From CANKHA01 sp035699705 (GTDB taxonomy: Bacteria; Pseudomonadota; Alphaproteobacteria; Rhizobiales; Xanthobacteraceae): a DNA stretch of 16,167 nucleotides. The notes below the pieces were generated by a model. It was not told where the DNA came from, searched no databases, and saw nothing but the letters and a program-made list of their open reading frames with translations. A program made the position numbers and the translations under genes. The DNA lies in the NCBI GenBank assembly GCA_035699705.1, contig DASSPI010000086.1, positions 1-16,167 of the forward strand, given 5' to 3'. Within the stretch, counting starts at the first letter, position 1. Each line of letters begins with the position of its first letter. Below are positions 1 to 5,716 of the stretch, one piece after another.

Positions 1-148
1 CCAGGATATCGCGGATTACCTCGGCCTCACCATCGAGACCGTGTCCCGCACGCTGACCCAGCTGGAAACGCGGTCGACCATCGCCCTGCCAAGTTCGCGC
101 CGCATCTTGCTGCGCAACCGCAGCCTGCTCGATCGCCTGAATGCGTAA
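1..148 (+). CDS. FNR/FixK-type transcriptional regulator, C-terminal end only
   Basis: Frame 2 is open from the window edge to a TAA at 146-148 and encodes the last 48 residues. The visible part is a winged helix-turn-helix: a 'QDIADYLGLTIETVSRTLTQLE'-like segment holds the recognition helix with the pattern E-T-V-S-R. In the CRP/FNR family, E-x-x-S-R is the combination that reads the TTGAT half-site of FNR, FixK and FnrN. This fits the TTGAT-N4-ATCAA boxes at 4955, 5638, 7646 and 15282. The sensory N-terminus is outside the window, so an iron-sulfur FNR/FnrN cannot be told from a cluster-less FixK. The next gene starts 14 bases downstream on the same strand and is probably co-transcribed. 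Family assignment is confident; the direct link to the boxes is inference. Confidence 0.85.
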   Translation, partial: QDIADYLGLTIETVSRTLTQLETRSTIALPSSRRILLRNRSLLDRLNA

Positions 149-162
149 CATCTGACACGCCG

Positions 163-759
163 ATGCGACAATTTGCCTCCAAACGCATCACGATCATCGA
201 CGGCCATCCCGACCCGGATGCCGACCGCTACTGCCACGCTTTGGCGGGCGCTTATGCATGCGGCGCGGCTGAATCCGGCCACGCAATAAAGCGTATTACT
301 ATCGCGGAGTTGGATGTGCCGCTTCTTCGCAGTCAAGCCGACTGGGAGCATGGATCTCCGAGTAATGCGTTGACAGCAGCGCAACAGGACATCGCCTGGG
401 CGACTCACCTGGTGATCATTTATCCGCTGTGGCTCGGCACCATGCCGGCCTTGCTGAAAGCCTTCCTGGAACAGGTTTTTCGCCCAGGCTTTGCCATCGC
501 GCCCGATCCTAGCAAGATGTGGGCAAAGCTCCTCACCGGAAGGTCGGCGCGTATCGTCGTGACAATGGGAATGCCGGCCTGGATCTATCGCTGGTATTTC
601 TTCGCTCACAGCCTGAAGAGCCTCGAGCGCAACATTCTAGGATTTGTCGGCATTGGTCCGATCAAGGAAACGCTGATCGGCGGAATTGGCGCGATGGATC
701 AAAATGGCCGCAAGCGCTGTCTTGAAGAGATGCGCGCGCTCGGGCGTGAAGGCAAATAG
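163..759 (+). CDS. Flavodoxin-fold NAD(P)H dehydrogenase (quinone) family protein
   Basis: The 198-residue product fits the NQO1/MdaB/KefF flavodoxin-like family: soluble FMN/FAD enzymes that pass two electrons from NAD(P)H to quinones or similar acceptors. The early segment 'RITIIDGHPDPDADRYCHAL' has the family's first strand and phosphate-binding loop (I-x-G-H-P-D-x3-S/R). A second hallmark is 'LVIIYPLWLGTMPALLKAFLEQVF' around residues 84-107, the 'YPLWW...P..LK.w.D.v' flavin-contacting region. No signal peptide or membrane segment is seen. The ATG lies 14 bases after the stop of the FNR-type regulator and has no clear Shine-Dalgarno, which suggests translational coupling in a two-gene operon. 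The substrate cannot be read from sequence. A redox job under low oxygen would fit the neighbour but is inference. Confidence 0.85.
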   Translation: MRQFASKRITIIDGHPDPDADRYCHALAGAYACGAAESGHAIKRITIAELDVPLLRSQADWEHGSPSNALTAAQQDIAWATHLVIIYPLWLGTMPALLKAFLEQVFRPGFAIAPDPSKMWAKLLTGRSARIVVTMGMPAWIYRWYFFAHSLKSLERNILGFVGIGPIKETLIGGIGAMDQNGRKRCLEEMRALGREGK

Positions 760-836
760 GCGTCCTGCCGCCTGAGTATGACCTGCCCGGCGACTTACGG
801 CATGTGATCTCGCTGCCGCACCGGCGGTCGCATTCT

Positions 837-1499
837 TTATCCTGCCCGTTCGGATTTGGACTGTTTCTGCAACAGAACGGCTGCCTCGACGCGATTGCGC
901 AGCTGCAGCTTTTGCAGAATGTTGGTCACATAATGTTTGACGGTTTTCTCTTTCAGGTCCAGTTGACGCGCGATTTCCTTATTCCGCAGGCCTTTGCCGA
1001 GCAGCACAAGAATTTGCTCTTCCCGCGCTGTCAGCGTTTCGATCGGCTCCTGTTCCGATCCCGTCTTGCGGCGCGGATCGCCGAAATTGGCCAATAGTTT
1101 CGCAGCCAGCGTTGGCGAGACGTATGACCCGCCGTCATGGACAGCACGCACAATTTCAACCAGTTCGGAGGCCCCTACTCCTTTCAGGGCGTAGGCACGA
1201 GCCCCGAGCTTGAGCGCCTGCGCCACCGTGTCGTGGTCCTCCTGGACGGTGAGCACGATCAGCTTGACAGCGGGACACAATTCCGAAATCCGCCCGATCG
1301 CCGCCAAGCCTGAGCCGGGCATGTTCATGTCGAGCAGCATGATATCGGGGAGAAACGTCTGCGCTATTTCGACCGCCTGCTCCGCGGTGCCGCCTTCACA
1401 GACGACCTCGATGTCACCCTCATCGACCAGCGTGCGGACAACCCCCTCACGCAGCATGGGGTGATCATCGACAACCGCGATGCGGATCGGGTCAGACAT
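837..1499 (-). CDS. NarL/FixJ-type response regulator (REC plus LuxR HTH)
   Basis: This 220-residue protein has a receiver domain at about residues 5-120 and a LuxR-type DNA-binding domain at about 152-215. The receiver has the acidic pair D11-D12, the phospho-acceptor D57 ('PDIMLLDMNMPG'), the switch T84 and the conserved K106 ('ALKG'). The HTH reads 'LTAREEQILVLLGKGLRNKEIARQL' followed by 'KTVKHYVTNILQKL', the standard GerE/LuxR pattern. The start codon lies inside the end of the upstream sensor kinase gene: the shared 8 bases are ATGTCTGA, so the two are translationally coupled and form a cognate pair. All residues needed for phosphorylation are present. The target genes are unknown. It could control neighbouring stress and cytochrome genes, but no binding site can be assigned from sequence. 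Confidence 0.93.
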   Translation of the reverse strand: MSDPIRIAVVDDHPMLREGVVRTLVDEGDIEVVCEGGTAEQAVEIAQTFLPDIMLLDMNMPGSGLAAIGRISELCPAVKLIVLTVQEDHDTVAQALKLGARAYALKGVGASELVEIVRAVHDGGSYVSPTLAAKLLANFGDPRRKTGSEQEPIETLTAREEQILVLLGKGLRNKEIARQLDLKEKTVKHYVTNILQKLQLRNRVEAAVLLQKQSKSERAG

Positions 1500-2937
1500 G
1501 GACCGATATCTCTCCGGAATTCAGCGGAAGCCGCGCCTTGAGGCGCGTGCCGGTGCCGGCCGTCGATTGGACCGCGAATTCACCACCCAGGCTCTCGATC
1601 CGCTCGCGCATTCCGGCCAGGCCGATCTGGTCCTCGGATCTTTGAGCCGCCGGATCAAATCCACGCCCCTGGTCGCTCACTTCAATAACGACGGTTTCGT
1701 TATCGAGATAGGCGCGAAGCTTCTGGTCGACGCCGCTTGCGTGGCGTGTCGCGTTGTTCAGAGCCTCCTGGACGAAGCGGAAGGCGGCGGTCTTGATCGG
1801 ATGAATGGCAGCAACACCATCCACCGAAATATCGGCTTCGACCCCGGTATTCGTCCTGCGCACATGATCGCGGACCGCCGCCTGCAGCGTTTCCCCGACC
1901 GTAAGACGGTCCAGCGAGGGCAGCGAAAGTCCAACCGAGATATTGCGGATTTCGTTCAGCGCTTCGCGAATCGCGGTACGGATGGTTTCTCCATCATTGC
2001 TGTTTTGCTCTCCGCGCTTCGGGCCGCCGTTCTGGCGCGCGATTATCGCGCGTTCGAAGGCATCGAGCCGTAGCAGCGCCAGACCGAGAAGCTGAGCCGG
2101 GCCATCGTGTAGTTCGGCGCCGAGTCTGCGCAGATGCCGCTCGTTGATCTCCAACGCCCGTTGCGACGAGCGTTCGACCCGCGCGCGCAAGTCGACATTC
2201 TGAGTTAGCAGCATTTGCAACTCGGCAATTTTGTCCTCAAGCTCTCGTTTTTGCTGATCAATGGTCCGGCTGGCTCGTCCAACGATGCCAAACAGCACTG
2301 AGACCGCGGATACTGCGACTGCACCGATGATCAGCCAGCCTTCGAGCTTGGCCTGAAACACATCGCGTCTGAGCTGGTCCGCGCGCTCATAGAACTCGGC
2401 CACAGCAATGATCCGATCGGAGTTTTCCTGGCGAATCGGCGCGTAGACTTCGAGAAGGGGAATGCCCTCGGCGCGCTCAAGCCTGTTCTCTTCCTCATTA
2501 AGGTGATCGAGCTCTGCCGCGACCTGGCCGGCCCATGCCTGCCTGAATTTCGGTGTGGCCGGAAAGCTCTTGCCGATCAGTTCCGGCTGGGTCGCATAGA
2601 CGACGACACCGTCCTGCCGCCAAATCTTGAACGACACCACCCGCTGACTGAGCGGCGTCGTGGAGATCAATCTGGCCAGAAGCTCTTGCTTTTGCGCAGG
2701 AAGCGTATCGGCGTGCGCTAGATCCTGAACAATAGGCGCGATGAAGCTTTCAAAGTAGAGAGCGGTGGACACCGCGCTGTTCTGGGTGACCCCCGATTCG
2801 ATCCGGCCGGAGGTCCAGGCGCCCACAATCGACATTCCAGCGATAAACACGGCGGCGCTGGCGAAAAGAAACTGCCTGGTGAGCTTTTGTTCACCCCAGA
2901 AACTGGTAACCCCCGAGATCACATTTGACATGCCCAT
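1492..2937 (-). CDS. Membrane sensor histidine kinase, HisKA_3 (NarX/DegS) type
   Basis: The 481-residue product is a two-pass sensor kinase. One membrane segment lies at about residues 22-44 and another at about 200-221, enclosing an extracytoplasmic sensor region of about 155 residues that I do not recognise. A short coiled linker (225-268) leads to a HisKA_3 dimerisation domain with phospho-acceptor H277 in 'ELHDGPAQLLG'. The HATPase_c domain follows: N box 'QEALNNATRHA' at 390-400, G1 'DQGRGF' at 422-427, G2 'GLAGMRERIESLGG' at 439-452. The frame is open back to 3030, but I chose the ATG at 2937 because GGGAGG (2948-2953) lies 10 bases upstream. An ATG at 2931 is nearly as good. The longer start would add an implausible Cys-rich leader and overlap a weak FixK-like site (3017-3030). 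The last 8 bases overlap the response regulator gene. Confidence 0.9.
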   Translation of the reverse strand: MGMSNVISGVTSFWGEQKLTRQFLFASAAVFIAGMSIVGAWTSGRIESGVTQNSAVSTALYFESFIAPIVQDLAHADTLPAQKQELLARLISTTPLSQRVVSFKIWRQDGVVVYATQPELIGKSFPATPKFRQAWAGQVAAELDHLNEEENRLERAEGIPLLEVYAPIRQENSDRIIAVAEFYERADQLRRDVFQAKLEGWLIIGAVAVSAVSVLFGIVGRASRTIDQQKRELEDKIAELQMLLTQNVDLRARVERSSQRALEINERHLRRLGAELHDGPAQLLGLALLRLDAFERAIIARQNGGPKRGEQNSNDGETIRTAIREALNEIRNISVGLSLPSLDRLTVGETLQAAVRDHVRRTNTGVEADISVDGVAAIHPIKTAAFRFVQEALNNATRHASGVDQKLRAYLDNETVVIEVSDQGRGFDPAAQRSEDQIGLAGMRERIESLGGEFAVQSTAGTGTRLKARLPLNSGEISVHV

Positions 2938-3016
2938 CGCACCTTGACCTCCCGCCAGGCAAAAATAAGCCGCCGGGCCGAAATACAAGCAACAGCACGG
3001 TATGACTACCGCGCCG

Positions 3017-3030
3017 TTGCGATTTATCAA
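3017..3030. promoter_or_regulatory. Weak FixK-like site upstream of the kinase gene
   Basis: TTGC-N6-TCAA matches the relaxed FixK2 consensus TTG(A/C)-N6-(T/G)CAA, with one perfect ATCAA half. It is centred 86 bases upstream of the kinase start at 2937, and an AT-rich TGTATT stretch (minus strand, 2982-2987) could be a -10. A relaxed pattern like this is expected about once by chance in a window this size, so it is much weaker evidence than the perfect sites elsewhere. Confidence 0.3.
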
Positions 3031-3067
3031 ATGCCGGTGGAAAGGCTACCAGGATCTTGGCACAGGA

Positions 3068-3514
3068 TTACTGGACGGCGCAGCCAAGCAGAACGGACGT
3101 GCCGAGCTTGGCCTTGACCACCGATCCGGCACGGACCCGCGGAAAATTGGCCGGCCACGGCTTGCCGCCATCTTGAGGCGAGTCGAGGTCGAGTTCCGCG
3201 GCAAGCTCGCGACCGACAATCACCTTCAACGGCGCGCTGCCGACAACCACGGAGTCGACGGTAAATGTGATCCGCTGCCCAGCTGAGAAGGTGCCGCCAG
3301 CAAGAGCCTCAAATTGGGCGTCGAATTTTTTGCGTGTGATAGTCGGCCGAACACGCTCCTCGTACCGCGCATGAAGCCGTGTTTCGTGTGGGCCCTCGAC
3401 GTCGCACTCCAGCCGCACATCCGCCGCCTTGCTCGGCGTTGCGTTGAAAGCAACTGCGGCGGTCGCAAGTAAGGTGGCCGTGATAAGCCCTGAAAGCGTC
3501 CTCATCTTGGTCAT
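3068..3514 (-). CDS. Small exported protein of unknown function
   Basis: The product has 148 residues. The N-terminus (M-T-K-M-R, then a hydrophobic stretch to 'ATAAVAFNATPSKA') is a typical Sec signal peptide with a likely cleavage after A-K-A near residue 31. That leaves a mature periplasmic protein of about 117 residues. The mature part has two cysteines, one near its start ('VRLECDVEG') and one four residues from the end ('LLGCAVQ'), well placed for a disulfide joining the two ends. It looks beta-rich and I recognise no family. GGAG eight bases upstream supports the ATG at 3514. The gene runs on the same strand as the kinase pair 130 bases downstream, and it is separated from the stress-protein gene behind it by a GC-rich hairpin, so it probably has its own promoter. 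Confidence 0.75.
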   Translation of the reverse strand: MTKMRTLSGLITATLLATAAVAFNATPSKAADVRLECDVEGPHETRLHARYEERVRPTITRKKFDAQFEALAGGTFSAGQRITFTVDSVVVGSAPLKVIVGRELAAELDLDSPQDGGKPWPANFPRVRAGSVVKAKLGTSVLLGCAVQ

Positions 3515-3597
3515 AAATCATCTCCGTGGCTGGTCTCTCCAGCGGAGTATTGAATGAGCCGGCAGCGGGGAGGAACGGACTTTGGTCTGATCAATAT

Positions 3598-3615
3598 GCC
3601 GGGCTGACGCCCGGC
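3598..3615 (-). terminator. GC-rich hairpin, possible terminator after the stress-protein operon
   Basis: GCCGGGC, a TGAC loop, then GCCCGGC gives a perfect 7-bp stem in the gap between the universal stress protein gene and the next minus-strand gene. There is no run of T after it on the minus strand, only an AT-rich ATATTGATC. It may be a weak or factor-assisted terminator, or simply a structured leader. Confidence 0.4.
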
Positions 3616-3720
3616 TCCGCCACCCGTCGGTATATTTAATTGAGCAATTGCTCCCGATGAACCCTGGCCGCGCGGCAGCTTAGGCCGTGTTCTGCCTGTG
3701 AGACGCGAAGCAGCCTGCCC

Positions 3721-4545
3721 CTAGTTGGCGAACAGGCAGCAGCACCGGGCTTTCGTGAGCAGGTCGCGCGTCAGGCCGCCAAAGATCCATTCCTGCACGC
3801 GGCTGTGCCCGTACGCCCCGGCCACCAGCAAATCGGCGGCATTCTGCAGGAGAAGCGCCTCGAGAGCCTCAAACGGCTCTTCGGAAGTCACTATGGCATT
3901 GGCTCCTGCACAAACTCCGTGACGCTTGAGCCAGAGCGCCACGTCCTCCCCGCGCCGCGCGGCGGATTTGATCTCAGCGCGGCTCGCGACCTCGACCACG
4001 GTCACGTCGGTAGCCGCCTGGAGCAATGGCAGCGCATCGAGGATAGCCCGGCGCGCCTCGCGTGTGTCCTTCCACGCCACCAGAATATGCTTGGCTTTCA
4101 GGGATTGTGCTTCCGGGGGCACAATCAGGACAGGCCTTCCGGCCTGCATGATCAGGTCGCCCGGATCAAGCTCGGTAAACGGATCGATATAGCCGACGTC
4201 CCTTGCCGTGCCAGTAATAATCAGATCGGCAGCCCGCCCCTCCTGCGCGACATAGGCCGTGGGCTTGGCGAAGGCCTGCCGCCATTCGATCTCACGCGCC
4301 GCGCCTTCTGCGCTGGCACGGAAGCGGGCTGCGGCGTCCTTCAGCTTGCCTTCGATCTGCGGCCGCAGTTCATTGAGAATTGCCGACGCGAAAGCGCCGC
4401 TCCCGTAGGCCGGCGGGTTCACTTCGCACGCGGCAATGCCGATAAGTTTTGCATCAAACCGCTGCGCAAGGTCGGCGGCGATTTGCAGCCTGGAATCATT
4501 GGTCGCGTCAACATTCTGATGCACCATCAGGCTTGTATAAGACAT
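3721..4545 (-). CDS. Universal stress protein with two UspA domains
   Basis: The 274-residue product carries two tandem Usp domains (about residues 1-145 and 150-272), the usual length of tandem Usp proteins in alphaproteobacteria. The first domain begins 'MSYTSLMVHQNVDATNDSRLQIAADLAQRF' in shortened form and contains 'ADLIITGTAR'. The second ends with the nucleotide-binding signature G-A-Y-G-H-S-R-x4-I-F-G-G-L-T-R-D-L-L, close to the ATP-binding G-2x-G-9x-G-(S/T) pattern. Usp proteins act in the cytoplasm in survival of energy or oxygen stress. The tail after that motif is odd: K-A-R-C-C-C-L-F-A-N, three cysteines in a row where relatives usually have P-V-L-M-S-H. GGAGGG lies eight bases upstream of the ATG, and the cytochrome gene ends 17 bases before it, so both probably share the FNR-box promoter at 4955-4968. 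Confidence 0.93.
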   Translation of the reverse strand: MSYTSLMVHQNVDATNDSRLQIAADLAQRFDAKLIGIAACEVNPPAYGSGAFASAILNELRPQIEGKLKDAAARFRASAEGAAREIEWRQAFAKPTAYVAQEGRAADLIITGTARDVGYIDPFTELDPGDLIMQAGRPVLIVPPEAQSLKAKHILVAWKDTREARRAILDALPLLQAATDVTVVEVASRAEIKSAARRGEDVALWLKRHGVCAGANAIVTSEEPFEALEALLLQNAADLLVAGAYGHSRVQEWIFGGLTRDLLTKARCCCLFAN

Positions 4546-4562
4546 AGGGGACCCTCCATTGC

Positions 4563-4880
4563 TTATTCGAGACTTTTCAAAAACGCGATGAAATCGCCGA
4601 TTTGGCCGGGACTCAGCTGGAATTCCGGCATCGCCGGGTGACCCGTGAAAATCCCTTCGGCGAGCGCCTCTTCCAGCGTCTCGACCGGATATTTAAGGTG
4701 CAGCGTGCGGAACGGCGGCGCCTCGGAGAAAGGACTCGGCCCTGACCGCGCGATCGAGTGGCAACGGGCGCAATTGGCACGCGCGATGTCGGCACCGCGC
4801 TGGACGCTCTGGGCCTGCGCCGCGTAGGCAGAGCCCAGACCGAGTACCGCCTGCAAAAGCAGTGAACTGAACAGCCGCAT
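4563..4880 (-). CDS. Small periplasmic monohaem cytochrome c
   Basis: The 105-residue product starts with a Sec signal peptide (MRLFSSLLLQAVLGLGSAYA-type, cleavage near residue 23). It has a single haem site C37-A-R-C40-H41. M84 in 'GHPAMPEF' is the likely sixth haem ligand, followed by the C-terminal helix 'LSPGQIGDFIAFLKSL'. This is the class I small cytochrome c layout, so it should carry electrons in the periplasm. The frame is open to an ATG at 4931, but I chose the internal ATG at 4880. It places the signal peptide at the N-terminus, and a start at 4931 would lie upstream of the transcript start predicted from the FNR box. The stress-protein gene follows 17 bases later. A second small cytochrome c is transcribed divergently from the same intergenic region. 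Confidence 0.88.
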   Translation of the reverse strand: MRLFSSLLLQAVLGLGSAYAAQAQSVQRGADIARANCARCHSIARSGPSPFSEAPPFRTLHLKYPVETLEEALAEGIFTGHPAMPEFQLSPGQIGDFIAFLKSLE

Positions 4881-4954
4881 CTTGGTTATGTTCTCACGGA
4901 GAATGGATGATAACCGCATAACGGGCAACATGGGCCGCCGATGTCCGACCCGCC

Positions 4955-4968
4955 TTGATTCAGATCAA
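4955..4968. promoter_or_regulatory. FNR/FixK box between divergent cytochrome genes
   Basis: TTGAT-TCAG-ATCAA is a perfect match to the FNR/FixK/Anr consensus. On the plus strand its centre (4961.5) is 41.5 bases from a start near 5003, and TATAAG at 4993-4998 sits where the -10 should be: class II activator geometry for the cytochrome gene at 5046. The same spacing on the minus strand predicts a start near 4920, 40 bases before the other cytochrome gene. Confidence 0.85.
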
Positions 4969-4972
4969 GCTA

Positions 4973-4993
4973 AGTGACGGATTTACCGTCACT
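4973..4993. promoter_or_regulatory. 21-bp dyad overlapping the cytochrome core promoter
   Basis: AGTGACGG, ATTTA, CCGTCACT is a perfect inverted repeat with 8-bp arms and a 5-base spacer. It begins five bases after the FNR box and its right arm reaches the first base of the TATAAG -10 element (4993-4998). It is not next to a gene end, so it is unlikely to be a terminator. A repressor or co-regulator bound here would overlap RNA polymerase. I do not recognise the motif and saw no second copy in the window. Confidence 0.55.
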
Positions 4994-5045
4994 ATAAGGT
5001 CGCCGGCGTCGGCCGAACGACGACAAACTAAAAATGGAGACCGTA

Positions 5046-5354
5046 ATGGTTAGGATAACGCTCCTGGCGACCGTCGCTCTCGGCCTGCAGATCCAATCGG
5101 GTTTGGCTGCGGACGCCGCACGGGGGCAGCAACTAGCGCTCCGTTGGTGTGCCAGCTGTCATGCGGTGACACCTGAGACCAGCCGAGTGGCGGACGTGCC
5201 TCCGCCATTTGCCAATGTGGCCCGGCGGCCTGACTTCGATGCGAATCGCCTGGCGTTTTTTCTGCTCAATCCCCACCCGGTGATGCCGAACATGGGGCTC
5301 TCGCGCGACGAGGCGACGGACCTAGCAGCTTACATCGCTTCCCTTCGAAAGTAG
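5046..5354 (+). CDS. Small periplasmic monohaem cytochrome c
   Basis: The 102-residue product has a Sec signal peptide (MVRITLLATVALGLQIQSGLA, cleavage near residue 21-22) and one haem site, C35-A-S-C38-H39. Candidate axial methionines are M80 and M83 in 'HPVMPNMGLS', followed by a C-terminal helix ending 'LAAYIASLRK'. This is a short class I cytochrome c, related in layout but not closely in sequence to the cytochrome at 4563-4880. I chose the ATG at 5046 because GGAG lies 9 bases upstream; the in-frame ATG at 5034 has no Shine-Dalgarno. It is driven by the FNR box at 4955-4968 with a good -10 (TATAAG), and the dyad at 4973-4993 overlaps this promoter. The 3' end overlaps the convergent zinc-ribbon gene by 33 bases. 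Confidence 0.9.
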   Translation: MVRITLLATVALGLQIQSGLAADAARGQQLALRWCASCHAVTPETSRVADVPPPFANVARRPDFDANRLAFFLLNPHPVMPNMGLSRDEATDLAAYIASLRK

Positions 5355-5546
5355 CCCCCGACAGGCACCGGAACTCAGCCGGTCGTCAGCCACTTCAGTG
5401 AGCACGGCGCCGCAGGCCTTGCATTCGAAAGTATGCAACTCGGCCATTCCTCCGAGACGGGGTGTCACGCGAACAAGCGTCATCGGTGCGTGGCAGGAAG
5501 GGCACAGCACGGTCTCGACTTTGACAGAGGGAGCAGGTTTCAACAT
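5322..5546 (-). CDS. Small zinc-ribbon protein of unknown role
   Basis: The 74-residue product holds two CxxC knuckles, C15-P-S-C18 and C42-K-A-C45, separated by 23 residues with 'MTLVRVTPRLGGMAELHTFEC' between and beside them. This is a classic zinc ribbon. Similar short 'CPxCxxPMxLxRxxPxxGGxxELxTFECxxCG' proteins are, to my knowledge, common and uncharacterised in Bradyrhizobium-like genomes. There is no signal peptide, so it is cytoplasmic. I chose the ATG at 5546 because residues upstream in the open frame (to 5651) look non-coding and run into the FNR box at 5638-5651. The Shine-Dalgarno is weak (GCGGGA). The last 33 bases overlap the end of the convergent cytochrome gene. Transcription from the 5638 box would run through this gene. 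Confidence 0.72.
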   Translation of the reverse strand: MLKPAPSVKVETVLCPSCHAPMTLVRVTPRLGGMAELHTFECKACGAVLTEVADDRLSSGACRGLLSKGSDVSC

Positions 5547-5637
5547 GTCCCGCAATATGCCGTCTGCCGGTTTCGTCCGAGTTGATCTGGCGCAAAGGTT
5601 GTGAATTGCCGGCCCCGGGGATGTACGTAGCTTCCAT

Positions 5638-5651
5638 TTGATCCATATCAA
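5638..5651. promoter_or_regulatory. FNR/FixK box upstream of the Rieske and zinc-ribbon genes
   Basis: TTGAT-CCAT-ATCAA is a perfect FNR/FixK consensus. Its centre (5644.5) predicts a plus-strand start near 5686, 31 bases before the Rieske gene, with a mediocre -10 (CATTGT, 5674-5679). On the minus strand it predicts a start near 5603, 57 bases before the zinc-ribbon gene. It may serve both. Confidence 0.8.
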
Positions 5652-5716
5652 CCTTTTTCGGCCGCGCCCGCCGCATTGTTGCGCCGTTAATGCGCAGCAC
5701 GTGAGGGACTCACTCC

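Noticed and set aside
16..609. 197-residue open frame on the minus strand
   Set aside because: It spans two plus-strand genes with recognisable domains and shows none itself.
1480..2073. 197-residue open frame on the plus strand
   Set aside because: It is antisense to the HATPase and HisKA domains of the sensor kinase.
3580..3593. ATCAA half-site with a poor left half upstream of the small exported protein
   Set aside because: Only one half matches the FNR consensus, so it is within chance expectation.
3642..3653. Perfect 12-base palindrome GAGCAATTGCTC
   Set aside because: It has no spacer and no clear relation to a promoter. As a hairpin it has only a 4-bp stem with an AATT loop.
3805..4641. 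278-residue open frame on the plus strand
   Set aside because: It is antisense to the universal stress protein and crosses into the cytochrome gene. The minus-strand frames carry clear family motifs.
5582..5595. TTGA-N6-GCAA, a relaxed FixK match upstream of the zinc-ribbon gene
   Set aside because: Relaxed matches are expected about once per window, and the spacing would put the transcript start on the ATG. The perfect site at 5638 explains the region better.
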